Notes: a model not told the origin generated them from the letters alone. Numbered from the stretch's first letter, positions 1-8,769 are shown. The stretch: DNA of 64,000 nucleotides from Rhodosalinus sp041365695 (GCF_041365695.1 NZ_JBGFSJ010000004.1:248001-312000), one strand, 5' to 3'. Made by a program: numbers and translations.

Positions 1-37
1 CGCCCACGACATGGAGGTGGCGCATGTGGCGCAGTGA
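1..37 (+). CDS. 3' end of an ABC transporter ATP-binding gene (partial)
   Basis: Only the last 11 codons and the TGA stop (35-37) are inside the window; they read ...AHDMEVAHVAQ. The stop lies 27 bp before the first of two permease genes followed by a BMP-type binding protein. In this transporter class the double-domain ATPase gene normally sits directly upstream of the permeases, so the fragment is inferred to be that ATPase. Nothing in the fragment itself identifies the family. Confidence 0.45.
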   Translation, partial: AHDMEVAHVAQ

Positions 38-64
38 ACCGCGGACGCGCCAGGTGACCGGCTC

Positions 65-1150
65 ATGATCGCGCTGGAAAAACGCCCGCAGCCCTCGCGC
101 GGCTGGACCGCGGGCGCGCCCGTCATCGCAGTCGCGCTGACCATGCTCGCCGGCGGGGCGCTCTTCGCGGCGCTTGGCGCGGATCCGCTGGAGGCGATCC
201 GCGTCATCTTCTGGGATCCGCTCTTCCATCCGCAATTCGCCGCCTATTCGCGGCCGCAACTTCTGGTGAAGGCCGGGCCGCTCATCCTGATCGCCATCGG
301 GCTTGCCATCGGCTTCCGCGCGGGGGTGTGGAACATCGGCGCCGAGGGGCAATACATCATCGGCGCGATCTGCGGGGCGGGCGCGGCACTGGCCTTCTAC
401 CCGTCCGCCTCGCCCCTCATCTTCCCGCTTGCCGTTCTGGCCGGCGCGGCGGGCGGCTTCGCCTGGGGGATGATCCCCGCGCTGCTTCGCGTGCGCTTCG
501 GCACCAACGAGATCCTCGTGTCGCTCATGCTGGTCTACGTGGCAGAGGCGGTGCTGGCCTCGGCCTCCTCGGGCCTTCTCAAGAACCCTGAGGGCATGGG
601 CTTTCCGGGCTCGCGCAACCTTGCGCAGTGGGAGGCGACCGCCAATCCCGAACTCGTCGCCGGGACCGGCATGCATTGGGGCGTCGTCGCGGCCTTCGCC
701 GCCGTGATCGCGGCGCAGGTGCTGATGGCGCGCCATATCCTCGGCTTCCAGATCCAGCTCATGGGTGCGGCGCCGCGCGCGGCGCGGTTTTCGGGCGTGA
801 ACGCGGCGCGCATCACCCTCGTCAGCCTCGGGCTTGCCGGCGCGCTGGCCGGCATGGCGGGGCTCTTCGAGGTCACGGGACCCGCCGGGCAGATCACCAT
901 CGACTTCGGCTCGGGCTACGGCTTCACCGCGATCATCGTGGCCTTCCTCGGCCGGCTCAACCCGCTCGGCATCCTCGCGGCGGGGCTACTGATGGCGCTC
1001 ACCTACATCGGCGGCGAACTCGCGCAGCTGATGCTCGGGCTGCCCGCCGCCGCGATCCAGCTCTTCCAGGGAATGCTGCTTTTCTTCCTGCTGGCCGCGG
1101 ACGTGTTCGCCAACTACCGGATCCGGATCGGCCGGCGGGAGGTGGGGTGA
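65..1150 (+). CDS. BMP-type ABC transporter, permease 1 (361 aa)
   Basis: This is an inner-membrane permease of the BPD_transp_2 family, the type that works with BmpA/Med-class binding proteins for nucleoside-like solutes. The protein starts with a short cytoplasmic tail and then has about eight to ten hydrophobic segments. The motif GVWNIGAEGQY near residues 87-97 matches the N-I-G-x-E-G-Q signature of these permeases. The start ATG has an AGGTGA ribosome site 8 bp upstream. The stop codon overlaps the next permease start (ATGA), so the two subunits are translationally coupled and probably form a heterodimeric channel. The substrate cannot be read from sequence; purine nucleosides are the best guess. 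Confidence 0.9.
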   Translation: MIALEKRPQPSRGWTAGAPVIAVALTMLAGGALFAALGADPLEAIRVIFWDPLFHPQFAAYSRPQLLVKAGPLILIAIGLAIGFRAGVWNIGAEGQYIIGAICGAGAALAFYPSASPLIFPLAVLAGAAGGFAWGMIPALLRVRFGTNEILVSLMLVYVAEAVLASASSGLLKNPEGMGFPGSRNLAQWEATANPELVAGTGMHWGVVAAFAAVIAAQVLMARHILGFQIQLMGAAPRAARFSGVNAARITLVSLGLAGALAGMAGLFEVTGPAGQITIDFGSGYGFTAIIVAFLGRLNPLGILAAGLLMALTYIGGELAQLMLGLPAAAIQLFQGMLLFFLLAADVFANYRIRIGRREVG

Positions 1151-2073
1151 TGGATCTCGGCGCGATCCAGCCGGCGGTGTTCACCGCGGCGATCATCGTC
1201 TCCGCGACGCCGATCCTGCTCGCCGCGATCGGGGAACTCGTGGCCGAGCGGTCGGGCGTGCTGAACCTCGGGGTGGAGGGGATGATGATCACCGGCGCGG
1301 TGATGGGCTTCGCCGTGGCGGTCACGAGCGGCAACCCCGCGCTCGGCTTCCTGGCCGCGGCCGCGGCGGGCGCGGGCCTGAGCCTCGCCTTCGGCGTGCT
1401 GACGCAGTTCTTCCTCGCCAATCACGTGGCCACCGGCCTCGCATTGACGCTCGCGGGGCTCGGGCTGTCGGCGCTCATCGGCAAGCCGTTCGAGGGGATG
1501 AAGGCGCCGCCCACGCCGCGGCTGGACCTCGGGCCGCTCTCCGAGATCCCGTATCTCGGCCGCGCGCTCTTCGCGCACGATCCGATCGTCTATCTGAGCC
1601 TCGCGATCGTCGCCGCGGTCTGGGTCTTCCTGCGCCTCACCCGCGGAGGGCTCGTCCTGCGCGCCGTGGGAGAAAGCGCCGAGGCCGCCCACGCGCTCGG
1701 CTACAAGGTCGTGCGGGTGCGGCTTCTCGCGATCCTTTTCGGGGGCGCCTGCGCCGGGCTCGGGGGTGCGTATCTTTCGCTCGTCCGCGTGCCGCAATGG
1801 ACCGAGGGCATGACGGCCGGCGCCGGGTGGATCGCGCTCGCCATCGTGGTCTTCGCGTCCTGGCGGGCCGGGCGCATCCTTATCGGCGCCTATCTTTTCG
1901 GCGGGGTCAGCGTGCTGCAACTGAACCTGCAGGCCGCCGGGGCGGACGTGCCCGTCGCGCTCTTGTCGGCTTCGCCCTATCTGGTAACGATCCTCGTGCT
2001 CGTGCTCATCTCGGCGCGCGGGACGCATGGCGCCCCGGCGGCGCTGGGCCGCATCTTCCACGCCTCGAACTGA
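1150..2073 (+). CDS. BMP-type ABC transporter, permease 2 (307 aa)
   Basis: Second permease of the same transporter, paralogous to the one upstream. It carries the equivalent signature LNLGVEGMM near residues 38-46 and is hydrophobic throughout. The ATG shares bases with the TGA of permease 1. The binding-protein gene follows after 32 bp, so ATPase, permease, permease and binding protein form one operon. Substrate preference is inferred only from family membership. Confidence 0.9.
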   Translation: MDLGAIQPAVFTAAIIVSATPILLAAIGELVAERSGVLNLGVEGMMITGAVMGFAVAVTSGNPALGFLAAAAAGAGLSLAFGVLTQFFLANHVATGLALTLAGLGLSALIGKPFEGMKAPPTPRLDLGPLSEIPYLGRALFAHDPIVYLSLAIVAAVWVFLRLTRGGLVLRAVGESAEAAHALGYKVVRVRLLAILFGGACAGLGGAYLSLVRVPQWTEGMTAGAGWIALAIVVFASWRAGRILIGAYLFGGVSVLQLNLQAAGADVPVALLSASPYLVTILVLVLISARGTHGAPAALGRIFHASN

Positions 2074-2105
2074 GGCGTTCGACAAAAGCAACAGGGAGAC
2101 ATCTC

Positions 2106-3179
2106 ATGAACCGCAGAACCCTTCTTTCCGCAGCGGCGGCCATCGCGCTCGCGCTTCCCGTGTCCGCGCAGGACGACCCCCTCAAGGTGGGATTCGTCTA
2201 TGTCGGCCCCATCGGCGACGGTGGCTGGACCTACACCCACAACGAGGGGCGACTGGCGGTGGAGGAGCATTTCGGCGACCGTGTCGAGACCGTCTACCAG
2301 GAAAGCGTGCCCGAGGGCGCGGATTCCGAGCGCGTGATGAGCCAGATGGCTCTGTCCGGCGCGGATCTCATCTTCACCACCTCCTTCGGCTACATGGATC
2401 CGACGCTCAACGTCGCCGAGCGCTTTCCGGACGTGAAGTTCGAGCATGCCACCGGCTACAAGCGGGCCGAAAACGTCTCCACCTACTCAGCCCGGTTCTA
2501 CGAGGGCCGCGCGGTTCTGGGCCACATCGCGGGCAGGATGACCGAGTCGGACGTGGTGGGCTACATCGCCTCCTACCCGATCCCCGAGGTCATCCGCGGC
2601 ATCAACTCGGCCTTCATCCACGCGCGGAAGGCCAACCCGGACGTGCAGTTCCGCGTCGTCTGGGCCTACACATGGTTCGACCCTGCCAAGGAGGCCGACG
2701 CCGCGCAGGCGCTGATCGAGCAGGGCGCCGACGTGATCCTGCAGCACACCGACTCGACCGCCCCGCTGGCCGCGGCGGAAAGCGCGGGCGGCGTGATCGG
2801 CTTCGGGCAGGCCTCGGACATGGCCGAGTACAAGCCCACGCCCCGCGTCTCGTCGATCATCGACAACTGGGGCCCCTACTACATCGACCGCGTGCAGGCC
2901 GTGCTGGACGGCACGTGGGAGAGCACCGACACCTGGCACGGGATCGGCGACGAGATGGTCGTGATCGGCGAGATCACCGACGCCGTCCCGGAAGAGGTGC
3001 GCGCGGAGGCGCTGGCGCTGCGCGACGAGATCGCGTCGGGCGCATATCATGCCTTCACCGGCCCGCTGAACCGGCAGGACGGCACCGCCTGGCTTGCCGA
3101 GGGCGAGGTGGCCGACGATGGCACGCTGCTGGGCATGGACTTCTACGTCGAGGGGCTGACCGGCGACATCCCGAACTGA
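2106..3179 (+). CDS. BMP family ABC transporter substrate-binding protein (357 aa)
   Basis: Periplasmic solute-binding protein of the basic membrane protein (BMP/PnrA-like) family. The N-terminus is a Sec signal peptide (MNRR, hydrophobic core, cleavage after ALPVSA near residue 21) without a lipobox cysteine, so the mature protein should be soluble. The body opens with KVGFVYVGPIGDGGWTY, the typical first strand and loop of the family, and contains the family-like stretch LIFTTSFGYMDP. An AGGGAGA ribosome site precedes the ATG. Relatives bind purine nucleosides or other small solutes; the ligand here is unknown. A GC-rich hairpin follows the stop. Confidence 0.9.
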   Translation: MNRRTLLSAAAAIALALPVSAQDDPLKVGFVYVGPIGDGGWTYTHNEGRLAVEEHFGDRVETVYQESVPEGADSERVMSQMALSGADLIFTTSFGYMDPTLNVAERFPDVKFEHATGYKRAENVSTYSARFYEGRAVLGHIAGRMTESDVVGYIASYPIPEVIRGINSAFIHARKANPDVQFRVVWAYTWFDPAKEADAAQALIEQGADVILQHTDSTAPLAAAESAGGVIGFGQASDMAEYKPTPRVSSIIDNWGPYYIDRVQAVLDGTWESTDTWHGIGDEMVVIGEITDAVPEEVRAEALALRDEIASGAYHAFTGPLNRQDGTAWLAEGEVADDGTLLGMDFYVEGLTGDIPN

Positions 3180-3198
3180 TCGCCCTTCCATGGCCAGG

Positions 3199-3220
3199 GG
3201 GCGCCCGGTCACGGGCGCCT
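3199..3220 (+). terminator. Stem-loop after the BMP transporter operon
   Basis: An 8-bp perfect stem (GGCGCCCG / CGGGCGCC) with loop GTCA lies 20 bp after the binding-protein stop. It has no U-run, only CTCTC, so it is either a weak intrinsic terminator or a 3' stabilising hairpin. Confidence 0.5.
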
Positions 3221-3281
3221 CTCGCGCTTGCCCGCGACCTCCGGCCAGATCGTCCCGCCACAGCCGCAACGGACCGCCGCG

Positions 3282-3941
3282 ATGCCCCGCCGACCCAACC
3301 TTCCCGACGCCGCCTCCGTCGCCGCCCCGCAAGACGGCGGCAAACTCTGCGCACCCGCCGCGGAACGCAACGCGGGCCCGATCGCGGACCTCGTGGCCGA
3401 GTTCGCGCCCGCCTCGGGCCGCGCGCTCGAGCTTGCGTCGGGGACCGGGCAGCACGCCGTGGCGCTGGCGCGGCGCCTGCCCGCGCTCGACTGGCAGCCG
3501 AGCGACATCGACCCGGCCCGGCTGGCCTCGATCCGCGCCTGGGCGGCAGAGGCCGCGCTGCCCAATCTGCGCGCCCCGGTCACCCTCGACGCGACCGCGC
3601 CGGGCTGGGCGGACGCGCACGGGCCGCGCGACCTCGTCGTCGTCATCAATCTGTTCCACCTCGTCTCGGCGGCGGAGTGCGAAACGCTGGTCCACGAAGC
3701 CGCGCGCGCCCTGTCACCGGGGGGCACGCTCATCGTCTACGGGCCGTTCATGCGCGCGGGCGAGCTGACGTCGGAGGGGGACCGCGCCTTTCACGCGCGG
3801 CTCGCCGCCGCCGACCCCGAGATCGGCTACAAGGACGATTTCGACACGCTCGACATGATGATCGCGGCCGGCCTCACGCCCCGCGCGGCGATCGAGATGC
3901 CCGCCAACAATCTCGGCCTCGTCGCCGGGCGCGACTCCTGA
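3282..3941 (+). CDS. DUF938 family, methyltransferase-like protein (219 aa)
   Basis: Predicted cytosolic class I SAM-dependent methyltransferase-fold protein of the DUF938 family. The SAM-binding loop is LELASGTGQ at residues 49-57, followed by the acidic end of strand 2 (QPSDID). The C-terminal half has VVVINLFHLVS and ALSPGGTLIVYGPF, typical of motifs II and III. The ATG at 3282 gives the usual family N-terminus; the frame is open further upstream but that part would overlap the terminator region. The natural substrate of the family is not established to my knowledge. It stands alone between two transcription units. Confidence 0.8.
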   Translation: MPRRPNLPDAASVAAPQDGGKLCAPAAERNAGPIADLVAEFAPASGRALELASGTGQHAVALARRLPALDWQPSDIDPARLASIRAWAAEAALPNLRAPVTLDATAPGWADAHGPRDLVVVINLFHLVSAAECETLVHEAARALSPGGTLIVYGPFMRAGELTSEGDRAFHARLAAADPEIGYKDDFDTLDMMIAAGLTPRAAIEMPANNLGLVAGRDS

Positions 3942-4012
3942 TCAGGATCAAGGCGGCGACTTCGGCGGCGTGGTCTGGACCGGGCGAACCCCAGGAAAGA
4001 AGGACCCCGCCC

Positions 4013-4351
4013 ATGGACTGGACCGCCAAGCTCGACCGGACCCGCGAGCACCTGCGCAGCCTCAACAAGGCCATCCCCGAAACGGCGCGCGCCTTCGGCG
4101 CGCTGGGCAAATCCGTGAAGGAAAGCGGGGCCGTAGATTTCAAGACCAAGGAGTTCGTGGCGCTCGGCATCGCGGTGGCGACGAAATGCGAGGACTGCAT
4201 CCTCTTTCACGTCGAGGCGCTGGTGAAGGAAGGCGCGACCCGCGACGAGGTCGCGGAGGTCCTCGGCATGTGCGTGCAGATGGGCGGCGGGCCCTCGATG
4301 ATGTACGCGGCCAAGGCGCTCGACGTCTACGACGCGCTCGCCGAGGGCTGA
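4013..4351 (+). CDS. Carboxymuconolactone decarboxylase / AhpD-like protein (112 aa)
   Basis: Small all-helical AhpD-fold protein. The peroxidase-type motif CEDCILFH provides Cys59, Cys62 and His66, the arrangement found in AhpD-like thiol peroxidases, so a redox role is more likely than true carboxymuconolactone decarboxylation. The domain (residues 40-105) fills most of the protein. An AGGAAAGAAGG purine tract precedes the ATG. It is a single-gene unit convergent with the cytochrome c gene. Confidence 0.85.
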   Translation: MDWTAKLDRTREHLRSLNKAIPETARAFGALGKSVKESGAVDFKTKEFVALGIAVATKCEDCILFHVEALVKEGATRDEVAEVLGMCVQMGGGPSMMYAAKALDVYDALAEG

Positions 4352-4388
4352 AAGCACCGGCGCACCGGGCGGCATGCGCGGCATGAAA

Positions 4389-4425
4389 GGGCGGCGGACG
4401 GCGCGTCCCCCGGTGAGCGCCGCCC
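4389..4425. terminator. Inverted repeat between two convergent genes
   Basis: Perfect 8-bp arms GGGCGGCG (4389-4396) and CGCCGCCC (4418-4425) enclose a 21-nt GC-rich loop. It lies in the 92-bp gap between the AhpD-like gene and the cytochrome c gene, which converge, so it could serve both strands. There is no T-run. Confidence 0.4.
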
Positions 4426-4443
4426 CACCGCCATGATCACCCG

Positions 4444-4866
4444 CTACTCCGCCTGGAGCGATGCGATATGCTCCACCAGCGCGAGGATGCGGGCCTGCAC
4501 GAAGGCTTCGCGGTCCGCGAGACCCGCGAATTCGCCCAGCGCCCGGTCGGCGCGATACTTGTAGCGCGTGCCCCAGGCGGGCATGTCGGTCGTGCCGTGG
4601 GCGCCCACCTCCACCGAGTTCGAGATCACGTCGAAGACGTGCCGCACCGGGAACACCCCGCCATTGGCCGTCTGCAACGCCGTCAGATCCGGCATGCCCG
4701 TGTTGAGGTATCCCGCGAGCACGCCATCCCCCTTGCCGCCCGCGCCATGACAGACCGCGCAGCTTTCCATGTATTCCCGTTCGCCCAGCGTCATGTCTTG
4801 CGCCGCCGCGCCCGATACGAAGGCTGCGGCGGCGAAGCCTGCGGCCAGAACCTGCTTCAGTTTCAT
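4444..4866 (-). CDS. Small c-type cytochrome (140 aa)
   Basis: Exported class I cytochrome c. The N-terminus MKLKQVLAAGF...SGAAA is a Sec signal peptide with cleavage near residue 22. The haem motif CAVCH covers residues 36-40, and the distal methionine is probably the one in TDMPAWGTRY about 75 residues later. One haem is expected; the length suits a soluble periplasmic electron carrier. The frame is open for 12 codons upstream, but MKLK is chosen because it starts the signal peptide. An FNR/NnrR-like palindrome lies 72 bp upstream, suggesting control by oxygen or nitrogen oxides. Its redox partner is not visible here. Confidence 0.87.
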   Translation of the reverse strand: MKLKQVLAAGFAAAAFVSGAAAQDMTLGEREYMESCAVCHGAGGKGDGVLAGYLNTGMPDLTALQTANGGVFPVRHVFDVISNSVEVGAHGTTDMPAWGTRYKYRADRALGEFAGLADREAFVQARILALVEHIASLQAE

Positions 4867-4937
4867 CACGTCGATTCCTTCGAAAGCGGCAACCCCGGCC
4901 ACCCGCGAAAGCTAGTCGCGCCGCTGCGCCCCGATCA

Positions 4938-4951
4938 TTGACCGTTGTCAA
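4938..4951 (-). promoter_or_regulatory. FNR/NnrR-type palindrome upstream of cytochrome c
   Basis: The 14-bp sequence TTGACCGTTGTCAA is a perfect TTGAC-N4-GTCAA dyad. Fnr/NnrR/Dnr-class CRP-family regulators bind TTGAT- or TTGAC-type half-sites with this exact spacing. Its centre is about 78 bp before the cytochrome start codon, compatible with a class II position (-41.5) and a leader of about 37 nt. The binding protein is inferred. Confidence 0.5.
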
Positions 4952-4970
4952 CGACGGGCTGGCGCTGTCG

Positions 4971-5015
4971 CGACGAAGGCACGCCGCCCGGTATCGGGTG
5001 CGCGCGCCTTCGTCG
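4971..5015 (-). terminator. Long hairpin after the GcvT-type dehydrogenase
   Basis: Perfect 10-bp arms CGACGAAGGC (4971-4980) and GCCTTCGTCG (5006-5015) enclose an inner stem CCCG-GTAT-CGGG (4987-4998). It begins 6 bp beyond the stop of the minus-strand 833-aa gene, the usual position for a terminator, and separates it from the downstream cytochrome promoter. Confidence 0.6.
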
Positions 5016-5020
5016 GGGTC

Positions 5021-7522
5021 TCAGCCGTCCACGCGGATGCGGGCGTTCTCGGGATCGAAGGGGCTGTCGGGCTGAACCTCCGCGTCCCAGAGCCGGTCCA
5101 GCATCCGGACCTTGAGCTTCGTGCCGGGCGCGGCGTGCTCGGGCTTGACGTAGCCCATGCCGATCGACTTGCCGAAGGCCACGGAATAGCCGCCCGAGGT
5201 CAGCCGGCCGACGCGCTCCTCGCCCGCGTAAAGCGCCTCGCGCCCCCAGGGATCGGCATCCTCGGGACCGTCGACGAGAACGGTCACGCATTTCGAGCGG
5301 ATGCCGGTGGCCTCCATCGCCGCCTTGCCGCGGAATTCCTTGGACAGGTCGACGAAGCGCGGCAGGTCGGCCTCGAGCGGCGTGGCGTCGCGGCCCAGCT
5401 CATGGCCGAAGGCGCGGTAGCTCTTCTCCTGGCGAAGCCAGTTCTGCGCCCGCGCGCCGACAAGCTTCAGCCCGTGCGGCTCGCCCGCCTTTTCCAGCAG
5501 ATCGAAGAGATAGTTCTGCATCTCCACGGGGTGGTGCAATTCCCAGCCGAGCTCTCCGGTGTAGGCCACGCGGATCGCCCGCACCGGGCACATGCCGAGC
5601 TCGATCTCGCGCATGGAAAGCCAGGGGAAGCGCTTGTTGCCCAGCACGGTCGCGGGATCCGCGTCCTTCACCACCTCGCGCAGCAGATCGCGCGACTTTG
5701 GTCCCGCGACGGCGAAGACGCCCCATTGCGTAGTGACGTCGTGGATGTCGATCCAGCCGAACTCCTCGCGCTTGTCCAGGGCGGACTTGCGCAGGTAATC
5801 CCCGTCATAGGCGGTCCACGCCCCGGCGGAAACGAGGTAGTACTCGTCCTCGGCCAGCCGCACGATGGTGTATTCCGTGTGCGTCGTGCCCGCCTCGGTC
5901 AGCGCGTAGGTCAGGTTGATGCGTCCCACCTTCGGAAGCCGGTTGCAGGTGAACCAGTCGAGGAAGGCCGTCGCGCCCGGCCCGCGCACCAGGTGCTTGG
6001 TGAAGGCCGTGGCGTCGATCAGGCCGACACCCTCGCGGATCGCCTTCGCCTCCTCGACGGCATGGGGCCACCAGCCGCCGCGGCGGAAGCTGCGGGCGTC
6101 GTGATCGAAATCCTCCGGCGCATCCAGCGGGCCGAAATAGTTCGGGCGCTCCCATCCGTTCACGTGGCCGAACTGCGCGCCTCGGGCCTTCTGACGGTCG
6201 TAGGCGGGCGCGGTGCGCAGCGGGCGGCAGGCCGCCCGCTCCTCGTCGGGGTGGTGCAGGATGTAGACGTGCTCGTAGGCCTCCTCGTTCTTGCGGGCGG
6301 CGTATTCCGTCGTCATCCAGTCGCCATAGCGGCGCGGGTCGAGCGAGGCCATGTCGATCTCGGCCTCGCCATGCACCATCACGTCCGCGAGATACTTGCC
6401 GGTGCCGCCGGCGGCGGTGATGCCGAAGCTGAACCCCTCGGCCAGCCACATGTTGCGCAGGCCAGGCGCGGGGCCCACAAGCGGATTGCCGTCGGGCGTG
6501 TAGCAGATCGGGCCGTTGTAGTCGTCCTTGAGGCCCACCGTCTCGGAGGACGGGATGCGGTGGATCATGGACATGTATTCCTCCTCGATACGCTCGAGAT
6601 CGAGGGGGAACAGATCGGCGCGGAAGCTGTCGGGCACGCCGTATTCGAAGCACGCGGGGGCATTGCGCTCGTAGGGTCCGAGGATCCAGCCGCCGCGCTC
6701 CTCGCGGACATACCACTTCGCGTCGGCATCGCGCAGCACGGGGTGCTCGGGGTTGCCGGCCTTGCGCCACTCCACGAGCGCCGGGTCGGGCTCGGTCACG
6801 ATGTACTGATGCTCCACCGGGATGGCCGGCATCTTGATGCCGAGAAGGCGCGCGGTGCGCTGGGCGTGGTTGCCCGTCGCGGTGACGACATGCTCGGCCT
6901 TCACCACCACCTGCTCGTCGGAGGGCACGAGGTTGCCGCCCTTCTCGATCATCTTCGTGCAAGTGACGTCCCAGTGATCGCCGCGCCACGCGTAGCCGTC
7001 GACCTGCCACTTGCGCTCCACGGTGACGCCGCGCTGGCGCGCGCCCTTGGCCATCGCCTGGGTCACGTCGGCCGGATTGATGTAGCCGTCCTCGGGGTGG
7101 TAGATCGCGCCCTTCAGGTCCTCGGTGTTGACCAGCGGCCAGCGCTCCTTGATCTGGGCGGGCGTCATCCACTCGTAATGGATGCCCGCCGTCTCGGCGG
7201 TCGTGGCGTAGAGCATGTACTCGTCCATGCGCGCGTCGGTCTGGGCCATGCGCAGGTTGCCCACGACATAGAATCCGGCGTTGAGGCCGGTCTCCTCCTC
7301 CAGCGTCTTGTAGAACTTTACGCTGTAGTCGTGGATGTGGCTCACGGCATAGGACATGTTGAAGAGCGGCAGCAGCCCCGCGGCGTGCCAGGTCGAGCCC
7401 GAGGTCAGCTCGTCCCGCTCCAGCAGCATCACGTCGGACCACCCCGCACGGGCGAGGTGATAGGCGATCGAGGCGCCGATCGCGCCGCCACCGACGACAA
7501 GCGCCTTCACATCCGTCTTCAT
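5021..7522 (-). CDS. FAD-dependent oxidoreductase / GcvT fusion, dimethylglycine or sarcosine dehydrogenase type (833 aa)
   Basis: Two-part enzyme of the DMGDH/SARDH type, which oxidatively demethylates N-methylated glycines and passes the one-carbon unit to tetrahydrofolate. Residues 1-400 form a DAO-type flavin domain with the dinucleotide motif GGGAIG at 11-16 and HAAG near residue 48, close to the usual covalent-flavin region. Residues from about 430 to the end form the GcvT (aminomethyltransferase) folate domains, with VAGPKSRDLL and GELGWELHHP. Length matches the family (about 800-860 aa). The exact substrate (dimethylglycine, sarcosine or another methylated amine) cannot be decided. 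It is monocistronic with its own terminator; htpX diverges 156 bp away. Confidence 0.87.
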   Translation of the reverse strand: MKTDVKALVVGGGAIGASIAYHLARAGWSDVMLLERDELTSGSTWHAAGLLPLFNMSYAVSHIHDYSVKFYKTLEEETGLNAGFYVVGNLRMAQTDARMDEYMLYATTAETAGIHYEWMTPAQIKERWPLVNTEDLKGAIYHPEDGYINPADVTQAMAKGARQRGVTVERKWQVDGYAWRGDHWDVTCTKMIEKGGNLVPSDEQVVVKAEHVVTATGNHAQRTARLLGIKMPAIPVEHQYIVTEPDPALVEWRKAGNPEHPVLRDADAKWYVREERGGWILGPYERNAPACFEYGVPDSFRADLFPLDLERIEEEYMSMIHRIPSSETVGLKDDYNGPICYTPDGNPLVGPAPGLRNMWLAEGFSFGITAAGGTGKYLADVMVHGEAEIDMASLDPRRYGDWMTTEYAARKNEEAYEHVYILHHPDEERAACRPLRTAPAYDRQKARGAQFGHVNGWERPNYFGPLDAPEDFDHDARSFRRGGWWPHAVEEAKAIREGVGLIDATAFTKHLVRGPGATAFLDWFTCNRLPKVGRINLTYALTEAGTTHTEYTIVRLAEDEYYLVSAGAWTAYDGDYLRKSALDKREEFGWIDIHDVTTQWGVFAVAGPKSRDLLREVVKDADPATVLGNKRFPWLSMREIELGMCPVRAIRVAYTGELGWELHHPVEMQNYLFDLLEKAGEPHGLKLVGARAQNWLRQEKSYRAFGHELGRDATPLEADLPRFVDLSKEFRGKAAMEATGIRSKCVTVLVDGPEDADPWGREALYAGEERVGRLTSGGYSVAFGKSIGMGYVKPEHAAPGTKLKVRMLDRLWDAEVQPDSPFDPENARIRVDG

Positions 7523-7678
7523 GCCGTCACTCCTTCTGAAACTTGTCGCTTCCTAGCGCCGCAAGGACGGCGGACAGCGCGCACGCGCGACGCCCGGGAG
7601 GGAAAAAGCGACGTGTCCCGATCTTGGAAAGCATGGCGGTTTCTCCATATCTGCAGTCAGACACGCATGGAGACGCAG

Positions 7679-8563
7679 ATGGCACTCGTCCGCACCGCAA
7701 TGCTTCTGGCCGCGATGACCGCGCTTTTCGGTCTCGCGGGGCTCGCGCTTGGCGGAGAGGCGGGGATGGTGATCGCCCTCGTCATCGCCGCGGGCATGAA
7801 CCTCTACGCCTGGTGGGGCTCCGACAAGGCCGTGCTGCGGGCCCACAACGCGCGTCTGGTGACGAAGGCGTCCGCGCCGGATCTCGTCGGCATGGTGGAG
7901 GACCTCGCCGGGAGGGCGGGGATGCCGATGCCCGCCGTCTACCTCGTCGATGACGACCAGCCCAACGCCTTCGCCACGGGCCGCAACCCCGAGAACGCGG
8001 CGGTGGCGGCCACCACCGGCCTGCTGCGCGCGCTCTCGCGCGAAGAGGTCGCCGGCGTGATGGCGCACGAACTCGCCCATATCCGCAACCGCGACACCCT
8101 CATCATGACAGTGACGGCGACGCTCGCCGGCGCGATCACCATGCTGGCCAATTTCGCCTTCTTCTTCCGCGGCGGCCGCGACAACGGGATGGGGATCCTC
8201 GGCGTGCTGGCCACGATGATCCTGGCGCCGCTCGCCGCGGGGCTCGTTCAGATGGCGATCAGCCGCACACGGGAATACGAGGCCGACCGCATTGGCGCCG
8301 AGATCGCGGGCCAGCCTCTCTGGCTCGCCTCGGCGCTGGCCAAGATCTCGGGCCTGGCCGCGCGCATCGACATGAACTCGGCCGAGCGCAACCCCGGCAG
8401 CGCGCACATGTTCATCGTGAACCCGTTGCACGCCCACAGACACGACAACCTCTTCGCGACGCACCCTGCGACCGAGAATCGCATCGCCGCGTTGAAGGCC
8501 ATGGCCGCGGGCTCGGAGGGCGCGGGCCCCGCCAGACCCGCCCGCAGCGGTCCCTGGACCTGA
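7679..8563 (+). CDS. htpX: Membrane zinc metalloprotease HtpX (294 aa)
   Basis: M48-family inner-membrane protease that degrades misfolded membrane proteins. Two N-terminal membrane segments (residues 7-25 and 28-46) are followed by the catalytic motif HELAH at residues 130-134, with the third zinc ligand Glu201 in REYEADR. Two further hydrophobic stretches flank residues 143-195. The conserved asparagine-containing segment DDDQPNAFATGRNP is present. ATG 7679 is preferred over the in-frame ATG at 7667 because GGAG lies 6 bp before it. Length is normal. The gene is monocistronic and diverges from the GcvT-type dehydrogenase. Confidence 0.93.
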   Translation: MALVRTAMLLAAMTALFGLAGLALGGEAGMVIALVIAAGMNLYAWWGSDKAVLRAHNARLVTKASAPDLVGMVEDLAGRAGMPMPAVYLVDDDQPNAFATGRNPENAAVAATTGLLRALSREEVAGVMAHELAHIRNRDTLIMTVTATLAGAITMLANFAFFFRGGRDNGMGILGVLATMILAPLAAGLVQMAISRTREYEADRIGAEIAGQPLWLASALAKISGLAARIDMNSAERNPGSAHMFIVNPLHAHRHDNLFATHPATENRIAALKAMAAGSEGAGPARPARSGPWT

Positions 8564-8678
8564 TCAGCCTTTCGCCGGGACAGCGCCGACCCAGCGGTCG
8601 CGCCCAAGACCGCCCGAGGCACAAGGTCGGGATTCTGCATTCCCACCCCCTCGGATCGGCGTATTTTGGGCAGATGGG

Positions 8679-8692
8679 ATCGCATATGTGAT
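8679..8692. promoter_or_regulatory. Near-palindrome upstream of mreB
   Basis: ATCGCATATGTGAT is symmetrical at 12 of 14 positions around CATATG and sits in an unusually AT-rich patch about 150 bp before mreB. It has the shape of a dimer-binding operator; no regulator can be assigned. Confidence 0.3.
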
Positions 8693-8740
8693 ATTTCCGG
8701 GCTCTGGGCAAATTCGCGCCGACCCCGCGCGCGCTGGCCC

Positions 8741-8769
8741 TTTCTTGCAGGAGCGCGGGGGCCTATAAC
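8741..8769 (+). promoter_or_regulatory. Candidate mreB promoter
   Basis: TATAAC (8764-8769) is a five-of-six match to a -10 element. The hexamer 17 bp upstream, TTTCTT (8741-8746), is a poor -35. The site lies 70 bp before the mreB ATG in the only gap large enough for the operon promoter. Confidence 0.35.

Noticed and set aside
5135..8563. A plus-strand open frame of more than 1100 codons running antisense to the 833-aa dehydrogenase and into htpX
   Set aside because: It is a shadow of GC-rich codon bias. Only its last part (from 7679) has a ribosome site and protein-family motifs, which is htpX.
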